Shown piece after piece: positions 48,280 to 58,173 of a DNA stretch of 64,000 bases. Each line of letters begins with the position of its first letter. The stretch's first letter is position 1. The position numbers were made by a program, and so were the translations under genes. The DNA is from an uncultured Selenomonadales bacterium (lineage in GTDB: Bacteria > Bacillota > Negativicutes > Selenomonadales > Selenomonadaceae): contig CAMHCS010000012.1 of NCBI GenBank assembly GCA_946183785.1, forward strand, positions 1-64,000, in the 5' to 3' direction. Under the pieces are notes generated by a model. The model was not told the DNA's origin and did no database searches. It saw only the letters and a program-made list of their open reading frames with translations.

Positions 48280-49620
48280 TTATCCCATGCCCTGTATCCA
48301 TGTCGCTTCCGGCAGCCCGTCCGCTCCTATGCGGCAGCGACGCAGCGGGCGAAGGCCTTCCGGAAGGTCCAGCGCGTTGATCAGAAAATTCTCAGGGTCG
48401 GACAGAATGTAGAAGATGTCTTCACCCGAACTTCCCGGCGCGGCCGTTCGGAAAGCCGCGTGACGCGTCATCGGCCATTTCGTCGGAATGCGCGTCGGTT
48501 CGTCGCCGTTCAGGTCGTAGATATACGTTTCATATTCTTTATCGTCGGACAGGATATCTGCGTAGATATACCGCCGTCCGTCTTCGAGGCTCACCAGCGT
48601 CGCCTTGACGTCCCTGGCGAATCCCGGCTCGATATGCTTCGCGCCGCCGCAGATGACGGTCAGCTTTTCGGCGGTGGCGGAAGTCTGCTGCACCTGCACC
48701 GCTCTGGCGCTGCCGTTGGCGAAGGCCGTGCGGACAGGCGTCCATGGACGAAGCTCCATGCAGTAGGACTTCGGGGCGCGGCGATATTCGTCGTTAAAAA
48801 GCTCCGGCCTCTCATCAAAGAGGATCGTCGTCGTGAAAATACCCTCCTTGAAGGCGCCGATAGCGTGAGGACTATGAACAGACGGCGAGTCGGGATTGAA
48901 GTAGAATGTCGCTCCGCAGGGATCTAAAGTCCAGTTCAGATTCCCTTCCCCGGCGAGGGCCTCAATTTTTTCCATCATGGCGAGGCCGCCGTCCTCCATG
49001 AAGGAAGCGCTCGGATAATCGCGACGAAGCTGCTCGCCGACGGCGCCCGCCAGTCCTTGCATATCCGTGAACACGTCGGACAGGAAAAGCGCTTCTCCCG
49101 TGCGCGCGTCATAGTTTTTCCCAAAGACGTAGCGCATTCCCCAGCCGTCGCCTTTATCGATCAGAACGCCTTCCAGGAAGCTCATCGCCAATGTGTCGGC
49201 GCGGCGAACGAAGACGTCGGCGAGCCAACGGTGTTTGCCCACATAAGGCGTACCCGGCTTGGCGGTCTGGGCGCGGGCAATCCGTATATCCTGCGTCGCT
49301 TCGAGAAGGATGTCTTTCACGCCCTGCGACGCGTTCTCGCTGTATTTTTTCAGGGCATTATTGAGCGCCGAGAATTCCCCCGGAGCGCCCGCGACGCGCA
49401 CTTCGTTCCAGCGCGCGAGCAGAATCTCTTCCCCCGCGTCCGTGTCGATGGAATCGTAGGAAGTCACCATCGGCTGGATTGGGCGCAGGCTCTCGTCGAT
49501 ATAAGACGCCGCCGCTTCACAGATTGCGGAGGACGGCACGGCAGACCGCAGAGAAACCGGCGCGATGCAAAAGGATAAAACCGCGAGAACAGCGGCGAAG
49601 AGCTTTTTTCCCTTTATCAT
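48280..49620 (-). CDS. Secreted DUF3298/RsiV-like protein, paralogue 3
   Basis: The 446-residue protein has a signal peptide (LFAAVLAVLSFCIAPVSL). The DUF3298 core reads RRADTLAMSFLEGVLIDKGD, GKNYDARTGEALFLSDVF and DPCGATFYFNPDS. DGRRYIYADIL and the ending CRIGADGLPEATWIQ are shared with the other paralogues. Like them it lacks the transmembrane and cytoplasmic parts of RsiV. ATG 49620 was chosen, with GGAGG upstream. The two genes on either side are also secreted proteins of unknown function. Confidence 0.7.
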   Translation of the reverse strand: MIKGKKLFAAVLAVLSFCIAPVSLRSAVPSSAICEAAASYIDESLRPIQPMVTSYDSIDTDAGEEILLARWNEVRVAGAPGEFSALNNALKKYSENASQGVKDILLEATQDIRIARAQTAKPGTPYVGKHRWLADVFVRRADTLAMSFLEGVLIDKGDGWGMRYVFGKNYDARTGEALFLSDVFTDMQGLAGAVGEQLRRDYPSASFMEDGGLAMMEKIEALAGEGNLNWTLDPCGATFYFNPDSPSVHSPHAIGAFKEGIFTTTILFDERPELFNDEYRRAPKSYCMELRPWTPVRTAFANGSARAVQVQQTSATAEKLTVICGGAKHIEPGFARDVKATLVSLEDGRRYIYADILSDDKEYETYIYDLNGDEPTRIPTKWPMTRHAAFRTAAPGSSGEDIFYILSDPENFLINALDLPEGLRPLRRCRIGADGLPEATWIQGMG

Positions 49621-49636
49621 GTCATTCCTCCCCATA

Positions 49637-50491
49637 TCAGTACACTATGGACGGGCGGTCCCCTGTCGGGTCGTACCCCTGCGGCACGTTGCCGAAGCGG
49701 AAGCCCTGCCATGATTTTTGAAGCACTTCCCAGGTCTCGTCCCGTCCGAGGCCGATGGCCTTTTCCAATTCCGCGACGGGGATCCAGAGGAAAGTCGCCT
49801 CCACCTTCTCCGCGTTCACGATATAAACGTCCGCCGAACGATCGAAGGTTTCCTTGCCGATTTCCGCGCCGTTTGGATCCATATATTTTTCCGGCCTAAA
49901 ATCCAGCATCCCCGGTCTGGTTTCGGACTCTTTGATCACGCCCTGCTCCGTCGCGGCAAGATACGTAAACAGCATATCGTTCGACTTGTTGAGGAGCTGC
50001 CGGGCTACGATATATTCCCCGTCCTGAAGCCGAGGAAGGCTCGTTTTCCTGTAAGACGTGTCGATATGATAATAGCGCTCCTCGCGACTGCTTTCGTCGA
50101 TCACGCGATAGGCCGTCAATTTGTTTTCGCCCGCCATCCCGACGAACCTCGGCTTGAACCCGGCCTCCGGCGGCCGGATCTCGATCGGCTTCAATACGTC
50201 CTCGCTCTCCGAGTCATATTCATAGCACGCATAATCCAGATACATCCCGGTCTCGTCCATTTCCGCGACAGTGAATTCCAGCCATCCGTTGCCGTCCATG
50301 TCGCTGACGCAAAAGCAGGCGTTTTTCGCTTTCGCGTCTTCGAAGTCGATGCCGTTGACGACGGGACTGTTTTGCAGCCCGACAAGCTCCAGCCCGTATT
50401 CGTAAGGCTTCGCGAAAGCCGTGGCGGAAACGGCCATAGTCCCGGCCGCAAGAAAAGCAAGAGTCTTCGCAAGTTTTTTGAAATGCTGCAT
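49637..50491 (-). CDS. Secreted protein with a Ca-binding-like DxDGxxE motif
   Basis: This 284-residue protein has a signal peptide (TLAFLAAGTMAVSATAFA). A short loop VSDMDGNGWLEFTVAE near residues 65-80 resembles the aspartate-rich calcium loops of FG-GAP or EF-hand-like repeats. The C-terminal segment ends with VAELEKAIGLGRDETWEVLQ. The gene at 53644 has the same layout (VTDLDHDGRLEIF and a similar C-terminal helix) and is a distant paralogue. Both follow a DUF3298-like gene on the strand, so the pair order is repeated. Confidence 0.6.
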   Translation of the reverse strand: MQHFKKLAKTLAFLAAGTMAVSATAFAKPYEYGLELVGLQNSPVVNGIDFEDAKAKNACFCVSDMDGNGWLEFTVAEMDETGMYLDYACYEYDSESEDVLKPIEIRPPEAGFKPRFVGMAGENKLTAYRVIDESSREERYYHIDTSYRKTSLPRLQDGEYIVARQLLNKSNDMLFTYLAATEQGVIKESETRPGMLDFRPEKYMDPNGAEIGKETFDRSADVYIVNAEKVEATFLWIPVAELEKAIGLGRDETWEVLQKSWQGFRFGNVPQGYDPTGDRPSIVY

Positions 50492-50512
50492 TTTCTTTTC
50501 TCCATCCTTATA

Positions 50513-50699
50513 GCCCTCCCCTTTGGGGAGGAGCGAAATGTGCCAGTGGCACATTTCGGGCGAAGACGGTGGGTGAGGTCTCACAACGTTTCGCTTATGT
50601 CAAGCGTTACGTAACAAGACCTCATCCGTCGCGCTTCGCGCGCCACCGTCCGGGGAGTCCACTGGACTCCCGCGCAAAGCGCCCCCAAAGGGGAAGGCT
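50513..50699. repeat. 187-bp inverted-repeat intergenic element
   Basis: The left end AGCCCTCCCCTTTGGGG and the right end CCCCAAAGGGGAAGGCT are inverted copies with few mismatches. Inside are the hairpin AAATGTGCCA/TGGCACATTT, then AGACCTCATCCGTC and CGCGCTTCGCGCG. There is no reading frame of note. Fragments of the same sequence occur at 43494 and 60471. Confidence 0.65.
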
Positions 50700-50707
50700 C
50701 ATTAAAC

Positions 50708-52312
50708 TCAATCCGGCGTCAATATCGCGGCCAGAGTCCCGAGGAACATGAGCAACAGGAAGCCGCCCACGGCCAAGAAGGGGCCCCAGCCCGCAATTTC
50801 CTTCAGGTCCTTGATAAGTCCCCAGATGGAAGTGCTTCGCGCGTTGTCCGACTTCACGGGCTTCGTCTTTCCGTCGGGCAGGATCATTCGGAAGACCGGG
50901 TAGTTGTAGACGCGGATTCGCCCGACGGCAATCCAGAGGATGATGGTGACGGGAACGGTGAACACCATCCAAACCCCGTTATACTGGTATTGCGCAACGC
51001 CGTCGAAGTCCAGCATCCACGCGCAAATTGCCGGCAGCCCGTTGAACACGATGGCGCCGAGCAATGTCATGATAACGCGGAAGGGCGTATAGAACGCCAT
51101 CTTGACTGGAACCATCTCGCCGTTCACCGGCTCCATAAAGACGGCTCTCGTCGTCGTGTCCTCGATGGTGTCCTCACCTTGCGTGACACTGAGCTTTGAT
51201 TGCACGCGCTCGGCACGGCTCTTTTCCGTCTTGAACACGACGCGCCGGAATTCCTCGCCGCGCCCGTCGCTGAACGCCGTGAAGAAAATCGCGCCAAAGA
51301 CCATCGCCGTCATGCCTGCCAGCTCGAGATTCGGCTGCCAAAGCCACATCATGAACGTCACCAGCAGCGTCATGAGCGTCGGCTCGATGAGCCACGAAAG
51401 CACTTTTTCCTCTTTCGTCTTCGAGACGGCGACGCGGCCCGTCTGGCCGTTGACCACCGCCAGCACCGGACCGATCTTCAGCACATAGGCGGGCAGCAGC
51501 GCGGGCAGGCGCAGGATGTCCCCCGCGTGCATCCTCATCGTAACGCCCGTGGTCTGGAGCTGTTTTTCCACGTCGGGGCGGAAGCCCTCTCTGACTTCCT
51601 CCAGCACCCGAGCTTCCGTCTGTTTCGCGTCGATGTCCGAGAGCTTGACCCGCTGGCCCGCGATGAAGGCGAACTCGAAGGTGCGCGCCTCCGTCCACTC
51701 GAAGGGTTCCATAGCGTCCAGCACTAAGTTGTCAAGCTGTTTCGAGGTGTTGACAGCGAGGCCGTTCAAAAAGCCGCCCACATGATATTTGTAGTCGGAA
51801 AAGGTTTCCATGCGCTCCGCCTCGGCGCTCACCGGCCCGCGGATCAGCTCATAGGGGAGATAATAGCCGCGCAGGTTCTTGATGGACGCCAGCACGGTCT
51901 TGGCTTCTTCCTGCTTCTGGTTTTTCTGCGCCCATTCCTGAAGCCGCGCCCGGGCCTCGTCCTCGGTCAGCACAAACGGGATGATGACCTCCGGCAGCTC
52001 CGATATGGCAAAGGCCCGCCGCGCGAACTTGCCTCCGCAGAATTCGCAGTTTCCCATGGCCTCGCCTTCGGGAATCACGACTTCGGCGCCGCAGTTCTGG
52101 CACACGCATTTTTCCTCGGCGACGCTCTTGTCCCGCAGCACTTCCTTCTTGCGGGCGTCCCGCCACTCGCCGAGCCGCTGCACCGGCTCATGGATGTCCG
52201 TAGTGCCGCCGCAATACCCGCAGTGATACTCCTGATGCACGATGTCGTATTCCGCCGGCGCTCCACAGTAGGAGCAGTAAACGGCAAGCGGATTGTTCTT
52301 CGTCTCGCTCAT
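50708..52312 (-). CDS. Zinc-ribbon membrane protein
   Basis: The 534-residue protein begins with two zinc ribbons: CSYC and CGYC near residues 12-36, then CQNC and CEFC near 71-93. A middle part of about 220 residues is predicted to be cytoplasmic and beta/alpha mixed (FIIPFVLTEDEARARLQEW-like region near 110-130). The last 230 residues hold four or five membrane helices, including MTLLVTFMMWLWQPNLELAG and GPFLAVGGFLLLMFLGTLAAI. Proteins of this type are seen with TPM-domain or LemA-like genes but none is present here. Function unknown. Confidence 0.7.
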   Translation of the reverse strand: MSETKNNPLAVYCSYCGAPAEYDIVHQEYHCGYCGGTTDIHEPVQRLGEWRDARKKEVLRDKSVAEEKCVCQNCGAEVVIPEGEAMGNCEFCGGKFARRAFAISELPEVIIPFVLTEDEARARLQEWAQKNQKQEEAKTVLASIKNLRGYYLPYELIRGPVSAEAERMETFSDYKYHVGGFLNGLAVNTSKQLDNLVLDAMEPFEWTEARTFEFAFIAGQRVKLSDIDAKQTEARVLEEVREGFRPDVEKQLQTTGVTMRMHAGDILRLPALLPAYVLKIGPVLAVVNGQTGRVAVSKTKEEKVLSWLIEPTLMTLLVTFMMWLWQPNLELAGMTAMVFGAIFFTAFSDGRGEEFRRVVFKTEKSRAERVQSKLSVTQGEDTIEDTTTRAVFMEPVNGEMVPVKMAFYTPFRVIMTLLGAIVFNGLPAICAWMLDFDGVAQYQYNGVWMVFTVPVTIILWIAVGRIRVYNYPVFRMILPDGKTKPVKSDNARSTSIWGLIKDLKEIAGWGPFLAVGGFLLLMFLGTLAAILTPD

Positions 52313-52379
52313 GGCAGTTTCCTTTCCTCAAATAGAACTTGCAGCAATATCCTATCTTATGCGAAAGGCCGGTGTCCCG

Positions 52380-53624
52380 TCACGGGCGGACGGAGGCGTG
52401 GCCTAAAACCACGGGCGCGCCGTCCGCGCCTACCTTGCAGTCGACGTAGTCTTGCAGGAACGGCGTATTCGTGCGGGTCAGCGTGAACCCGTCCGGGTCG
52501 GTCATAACATGCCAAATGCGCTGGACTTCTTCCGCCGGCTCGGTGGCGAGCATCGTGAAATTGCTGTCGCATTCCACGCGGAAGATTTTGTCGCCGTTCA
52601 GATCGTAGACGCGAAGCTCATGCTGCGGATGCATCGCGGCAGTCGCGCAGTCCGCATAGAGATACTTCCGCCGGTCGCGCGTCATGACGAAGACCGGACG
52701 AATGCCTTCCAGTTCGCCGGGGTCGATAAATTCTTCCCCGTTCCGCCGGATGACGACGCCCTTCGTATGAACCGCAACCTCGGTCAGCTTGTCGCTCGAC
52801 TCGTCGAAGCAAAGCATCGTCGGCAGCCGCGGCTCCACGTCCATGCAGAACGATTCGGGGCAGGAGCGGTACTTCGTCTGGAAATGGTACGGCGTATAGG
52901 CGAAGCAAAACGTCACTGAATAAATGTCGTCGTAAGGGTCGGACGTCAGCGAGCCGGGGTTGAAGTAAAACGTCGCGCCGAAGGGATCGAGGCTCCACGA
53001 GAACTCGCCGCCTGCCATGACGCGCTTCACTTTTTCGCAGAAGGCGTCGTAATCGCCGCTGCCCAATTTGTCGGTGGGAAACCGCCCGGGATAGAGTCCG
53101 CCCAGCCGATAGGCGATTTCATTGGCAAGCTGTTCCCGATTGACAAATACGTCGTCAAAGGACAATTCCTTGCCCATGGCGGTATCGTAGTTCCTGCCGT
53201 AGACGCCGAAGCGCCCGCGCATCCCGCCGCCATAAGCGGCGCAGGACTCGACGAAGCTGACGGCGCGGCTGTCGGCGCGGCGGACCCGAATCGTCTTGAT
53301 GACGTCCAGACCCTCCTCTTCCGCAACCTTCGACTCGTCCACGCTGTACCCTTCCAGCGCGCCCGCAATGGGGAGCCATTTTTCCCCGACCTCCCCTTTG
53401 AACATGATGCCCGGGAAATGGCGCCTGACCGTCGTCCACTCCGGCCCGGAATACGACTGGAATACTCTGAGCGGCAGCCCCCAGCCCAGATTTTCCATGA
53501 AAAGCGGTCCCGTCGCCTCCGCCTCCGCCACGGCGGGAGGATAAAACGCAGGCGTGCCGGGGAACGCGCCAAAAAGCGAAAGGGACGCGGCAAGCATGAC
53601 TGCGAGTTTTTTGCTCTTCTTCAT
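52380..53624 (-). CDS. Secreted DUF3298/RsiV-like protein, paralogue 4
   Basis: This 414-residue protein has a signal peptide (LAVMLAASLSLFGAFPGTPA). It is the closest relative of paralogue 1: PEWTTVRRHFPGIMFKG, AAYGGGMRGRFGVYGRNYDT and LDPFGATFYFNPGSL match that protein nearly word for word. The C-terminal half has DRRKYLYADC and ends CKVGADGAPVVLGH. The ATG has GGAGGGG upstream. Function unknown; the absence of an anchor argues against an RsiV-type anti-sigma role. Confidence 0.7.
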   Translation of the reverse strand: MKKSKKLAVMLAASLSLFGAFPGTPAFYPPAVAEAEATGPLFMENLGWGLPLRVFQSYSGPEWTTVRRHFPGIMFKGEVGEKWLPIAGALEGYSVDESKVAEEEGLDVIKTIRVRRADSRAVSFVESCAAYGGGMRGRFGVYGRNYDTAMGKELSFDDVFVNREQLANEIAYRLGGLYPGRFPTDKLGSGDYDAFCEKVKRVMAGGEFSWSLDPFGATFYFNPGSLTSDPYDDIYSVTFCFAYTPYHFQTKYRSCPESFCMDVEPRLPTMLCFDESSDKLTEVAVHTKGVVIRRNGEEFIDPGELEGIRPVFVMTRDRRKYLYADCATAAMHPQHELRVYDLNGDKIFRVECDSNFTMLATEPAEEVQRIWHVMTDPDGFTLTRTNTPFLQDYVDCKVGADGAPVVLGHASVRP

Positions 53625-53643
53625 CAGTCGGTCCCCTCCATCG

Positions 53644-54453
53644 TCAATCGTATTGCCCGCCGTTCAGGAATGCCTTGTACGAATTTTCCAGGACGAGAGG
53701 CAGCTCCGCCAGTCCGATGCGCTTCTGTATTTCCTCGGCCCTGTACCATGAGAGAGGCGCCGTCTGTCCCGATTCGACGCCGAACCGCGCCAGCTCAATA
53801 TCCGCGTACCGCTGAAGGTCGATTTCCTCCGGCGTGCCGATCTGCCCGCTTTCCGCTTCCACCTTCAGCCACCCGGGCAGGAAGAATTTCCGCGCCGCCA
53901 GATCGGAGCCCGGCGACGGCATCTTCACCGTCATGAAGGCGAGGTCCTCGATAATCAGGTCGCCGTGCATCGTCAGCGCGACTTTCGTATCGACGAAGTC
54001 CCATTCGTCTCCGTCCGCTTTCTTCGAGCTGACAAAGACGTAATGGTAGTCGTCGCTGCCCTGTTCATGATACATCATGGGCGCGGTCGCAGACTCGCCG
54101 CTCATGATGTCGGGCACGTCGGAGCCGCCCGCGAAGAAGAGGCCCCAGGTCCGTTTGTCGCAGCTGTCGTTCAGTTCCTCGCAGCGAATCTCCGGCGCGA
54201 TTCCCTCGCCGCCGCGCTTTGCCTTGAAAATCTCCAGCCGACCGTCGTGGTCGAGATCGGTCACGGCGTAAAACCAGCGGTTCCAGTCCGCGTCCTTTTC
54301 CGGAGAGACGAACCAGCCGCCCTCCTGCCCGGAGTTCACCGTCTCCGCGAGAATCTGTATCTGCTCCGAAGGCGAACGCGGCGCGGCAAATGCCGTCGCC
54401 GAAAGCGCGAGGGATGCGAGCAGCGCAGAAAGGATTTTCTTGCCTTTTGTCAT
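53644..54453 (-). CDS. Secreted protein with a Ca-binding-like DxDGxxE motif, second member
   Basis: The 269-residue protein has a signal peptide (ILSALLASLALSATAFAAP). The loop VTDLDHDGRLEIFKAKRGGE near residues 63-82 resembles calcium-binding FG-GAP/EF-hand loops, and EEIQKRIGLAELPLVLENSY closes the protein. It is a distant paralogue of the gene at 49637. I chose ATG 54453 because GGAGGAAA precedes it; the 26 codons upstream are rejected. It lies 19 bases downstream of paralogue 4's promoter side and is read in the same direction. Confidence 0.6.
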   Translation of the reverse strand: MTKGKKILSALLASLALSATAFAAPRSPSEQIQILAETVNSGQEGGWFVSPEKDADWNRWFYAVTDLDHDGRLEIFKAKRGGEGIAPEIRCEELNDSCDKRTWGLFFAGGSDVPDIMSGESATAPMMYHEQGSDDYHYVFVSSKKADGDEWDFVDTKVALTMHGDLIIEDLAFMTVKMPSPGSDLAARKFFLPGWLKVEAESGQIGTPEEIDLQRYADIELARFGVESGQTAPLSWYRAEEIQKRIGLAELPLVLENSYKAFLNGGQYD

Positions 54454-54469
54454 GATGGTTTCCTCCGAA

Positions 54470-54865
54470 TCATCCAAAGTAGTCTTCCCAAAGTTCGGCA
54501 AGGATCCTGCCGCCATAAAACAGGACCGCATAGCCGACGAGGAGCATGAAAAAGTCCCGGATCGGGGCTCCGGCGGACAGTTTGGCCAGCGCCGCCCATC
54601 CGACCAGCGTGAACACGCACAAAGCGACCGCGAGGAGCACGGGCGAAAACACCAGCTTGTGAGAGTCGTGCTCGTCGGGATGCATCGCGTAGATATGCAC
54701 CGAATGCCAGCCGGGCGCGAACTCGATCGTGATCTCGCCGCCGTGGCTTCGATAGCTCCATTCGAGATAATGTCTCTCCTGATAGGCCCGGTAATTGACG
54801 TACATACTGGCGAAACAGACGACGAGCGACACGGCGAATGCGACGGTCAGATTCCTGGATATCAT
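54470..54865 (-). CDS. Small membrane protein with three helices
   Basis: This 131-residue protein has hydrophobic segments LTVAFAVSLVVCFASMYVNY, LVFSPVLLAVALCVFTLVGW and FFMLLVGYAVLFYGGRIL. A hydrophilic loop of about 45 residues with several histidines (APGWHSVHIYAMHPDEHDSH) lies between the first two and should face outside. The ATG at 54865 forms a four-base ATGA overlap with the stop of the upstream small gene, which decides the start over one nine codons earlier. Family unknown. Confidence 0.6.
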   Translation of the reverse strand: MISRNLTVAFAVSLVVCFASMYVNYRAYQERHYLEWSYRSHGGEITIEFAPGWHSVHIYAMHPDEHDSHKLVFSPVLLAVALCVFTLVGWAALAKLSAGAPIRDFFMLLVGYAVLFYGGRILAELWEDYFG

Positions 54866-55062
54866 AGCGGCTGTCCCTTTCTCAGTATCCATCCTTTGTA
54901 GCCATTGGCGCCCTCAGCCGCGGAATCGCAGCCCGGCCAGCCCAAAAGAATATTGGTGACATCCTGCTTCGGCCTCATGCGGAAAATGACCCTGGCGCGG
55001 AACTTTTGGTCCATGATATGGATTTTCTCGGCGATCGAGACCGGAGCCTGTGTTTGTCCCAT
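54862..55062 (-). CDS. Small hypothetical protein
   Basis: The 66-residue product (MGQTQAPVSIAEKIHIMDQK at the start) is basic in its middle part and has no signal peptide or membrane helix. AGGAG lies a little far upstream of ATG 55062, so the start is not fully sure. The four-base ATGA overlap with the membrane protein gene supports it as a real gene. I do not recognise it. Longer versions of the frame run into the terminator and mobile element further right and are rejected. Confidence 0.5.
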   Translation of the reverse strand: MGQTQAPVSIAEKIHIMDQKFRARVIFRMRPKQDVTNILLGWPGCDSAAEGANGYKGWILRKGQPL

Positions 55063-55163
55063 TCTTCTTTTAGCACTCCTTCGATATTCTAATACCAAGC
55101 ATATTATAAAATGGGAAAGAATGAAAATCAAAAATTTTATGAACTTTTGGCAAAATGTCCCAA

Positions 55164-55195
55164 AAAACCCCCGAGCCATAAAACTCGGGGGTTTT
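55164..55195 (-). terminator. Terminator of the FAD oxidoreductase gene
   Basis: AAAACCCCCGAG and CTCGGGGGTTTT form a perfect 12-base stem around an 8-base loop. Read leftward it is followed by TTTTTT. It lies beyond a mobile element that separates it from the gene at 55379. Confidence 0.85.
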
Positions 55196-55202
55196 CGTAT
55201 AA

Positions 55203-55362
55203 GGAAGCACTGAATAAGTCCCGCCGCGCCCCTGACGGGTCTTTTTCCGTCATGCTGCGTCAAAGTGCTCTCGACGTAGCTCTGCTACGACTTCGAGCAC
55301 TTTTCCTTGCCTGACGAAAAAATCCCTCGACAGGGCCACGACTTGACTTAATCAGTGCTTCC
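55203..55362. mobile_element. 160-bp MITE-like element, subtype A, copy 3
   Basis: The sequence is nearly identical to copies 1 and 4, with ends GGAAGCACTGAATAAGTC and GACTTAATCAGTGCTTCC. Flanks are ATAA on the left and TTAA on the right, so the target duplication is imperfect by one base. It lies between the FAD oxidoreductase stop and its terminator. Confidence 0.88.
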
Positions 55363-55378
55363 TTAAACTTTCCTTCAA

Positions 55379-56542
55379 CTATCTTACGATAGGTTTTCCG
55401 ATTTTTTGGACGAAGCTGCGGGCGACGGAAAAGAAAAATTCCCCATGAGCAGCGTTTTTCTTCACGAAGTCCACTTGGGAACGCATGGCTGTTTCGTACG
55501 GCTCGCCTCCGACCAGGTCATCGGCCAGCGCTTTAGCGGAGATCAGCGCGTAATGGATGCCGCCGCCTGTTAGCACATCGATGAGCCCGGCGGCGTCGCC
55601 GACGAGGAAGGCGTTTTTCCCGGCACGCAGGAGAACGTCGCCGTTTGTCGGAATCAACGCGCCACGGAGGTTTGACGAAAGTGAAGTTCCCACCTCCGAA
55701 GAGAATGCGGATAGGCGTTCGCGGCAAATGACGTCCGCATTATCCGTTAAGTCATGATAATAGCAGCCTACAGTGGCGTCCTCGCCGCGCGGGATGTACC
55801 AGCAATATCCATTGGCGCCCTTCGTGAGCCGGATGACGGCTTCTTCGCCAGACAAGGGGACCCTTGCTTCCAGTGCCAGCGTCGAGCGCTGCCTCCGCCC
55901 ATCCAGCAGGCTCCGCACGATGGAAGCCGCGCCATCCGCACCAACAAGCTTCTGGTACTGCACGTCAAAAGTTTCCTTTGTGACGAGATTGACGCACCGC
56001 GCGACGCAGCGCTCCTCGTCAATGGCCCGCACCGTGCTGTGATCGAGGAGTTCTCCGCCTGCTGACAAATAACGGCCCAGGATGTAGTCGTCCAGCCGTT
56101 TGCGCGGCAAGCACCGGACGGTATAGCCTTCCTCTGGGTGCAGTCCCATAGCATGACGAAGCGCCAGCCGCGCCACCTTCCTTCCACCAGAACGGAAAAG
56201 ACTCCGAATGGAGGCGACGATGCTCCGGGGTTCGGGCGGCGGCGTGACCTGACCGCCTGGCGTCCAGCGGGAAAGGACCTTGGACAGTTCGTATCCCCCG
56301 AAGCGGGCACGCACCGCTTCCAACCGCGCCGGCGCAAGCCCCGCCTCATCCACCGTCGCGCCAAACACGGCAAAAAACGCCTTTTCCGCCCGCCCTTCCA
56401 GCGCTCCCGCACAGAGCTTGCTCTTTTTCCGGGCGTCCTGCATTTCCAACAGGAGCGTCTCCTTTCCCGCTCTCTTCAGCATAAAGCCCAACGCCGCCCC
56501 GGCAGCTCCCGCACCGACCACAAGCACATCGGTTCTGATCAT
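55379..56542 (-). CDS. FAD-dependent oxidoreductase, geranylgeranyl-reductase family
   Basis: This 387-residue flavoprotein has the FAD-binding dinucleotide fold VLVVGAGAAGAALGFML near residues 6-22, the second FAD motif LVGADGAASIVRSLL near 199-213 and FLVGDAAGLIDVLTGGGIHYAL near 308-329. This layout matches the geranylgeranyl reductase family, which reduces isoprenoid chains or related substrates; in anaerobes the real substrate is usually unknown. CAGALEGRAEK near 43-53 is a family-typical cysteine region. It stands alone between two terminators. Confidence 0.82.
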   Translation of the reverse strand: MIRTDVLVVGAGAAGAALGFMLKRAGKETLLLEMQDARKKSKLCAGALEGRAEKAFFAVFGATVDEAGLAPARLEAVRARFGGYELSKVLSRWTPGGQVTPPPEPRSIVASIRSLFRSGGRKVARLALRHAMGLHPEEGYTVRCLPRKRLDDYILGRYLSAGGELLDHSTVRAIDEERCVARCVNLVTKETFDVQYQKLVGADGAASIVRSLLDGRRQRSTLALEARVPLSGEEAVIRLTKGANGYCWYIPRGEDATVGCYYHDLTDNADVICRERLSAFSSEVGTSLSSNLRGALIPTNGDVLLRAGKNAFLVGDAAGLIDVLTGGGIHYALISAKALADDLVGGEPYETAMRSQVDFVKKNAAHGEFFFSVARSFVQKIGKPIVR

Positions 56543-56568
56543 TTCCCGCCCATTCCTTTCACAAACGG

Positions 56569-56603
56569 AAAAGAGGCCGTCGAATTACTGCGAGGCCTCT
56601 TTT
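56569..56603 (-). terminator. Terminator of serS
   Basis: AAAAGAGGCC and GGCCTCTTTT form a perfect 10-base stem around a 15-base loop, starting 9 bases beyond the serS stop codon. T runs are present on both strands. Confidence 0.9.
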
Positions 56604-56611
56604 GACGTGAT

Positions 56612-57901
<1,290 letters not shown>

Positions 57902-57962
57902 CTATGAATGCGAATTATCCATTCAATTATATAAGCATGGCGCGGGACTGTCAAACAGAAAA

Positions 57963-57994
57963 CCGCCGCGCAAACACGCACGGCGGCTGTCGTT
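57963..57994 (-). terminator. Terminator of the M23-bactofilin operon
   Basis: CCGCCG (57963-57968) and CGGCGG (57981-57986) form a GC-rich stem; leftward it is followed by TTTTCTGTTTG. As with the terminator at 55164, a 160-bp element separates it from the gene it serves. Confidence 0.7.
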
Positions 57995-58004
57995 TTTCAA
58001 TAAA

Positions 58005-58164
58005 GGAAGCACTGAATAAGTCCCGCCGCGCCCCTGACGGGTCTTTTTCCGTCATGCTGCGTCAAAGTGCTCTCGACGTAGCTCTGCTACGACTTCGAGC
58101 ACTTTTCCTTGCCTGACGAAAAAATCCCTCGACAGGGCCACGACTTGACTTAATCAGTGCTTCC
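58005..58164. mobile_element. 160-bp MITE-like element, subtype A, copy 4
   Basis: The ends are GGAAGCACTGAATAAGTC and GACTTAATCAGTGCTTCC, flanked by TAAA at 58001-58004 and 58165-58168. It is almost identical to copy 3 and lies between the bactofilin stop and its terminator. Confidence 0.92.
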
Positions 58165-58173
58165 TAAAAGATT

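Noticed and set aside
37365-53624. DUF3298-like genes as rsiV anti-sigma factors
   Set aside because: No sigma factor gene lies nearby and the proteins have a cleavable signal peptide instead of a cytoplasmic anti-sigma segment and membrane anchor.
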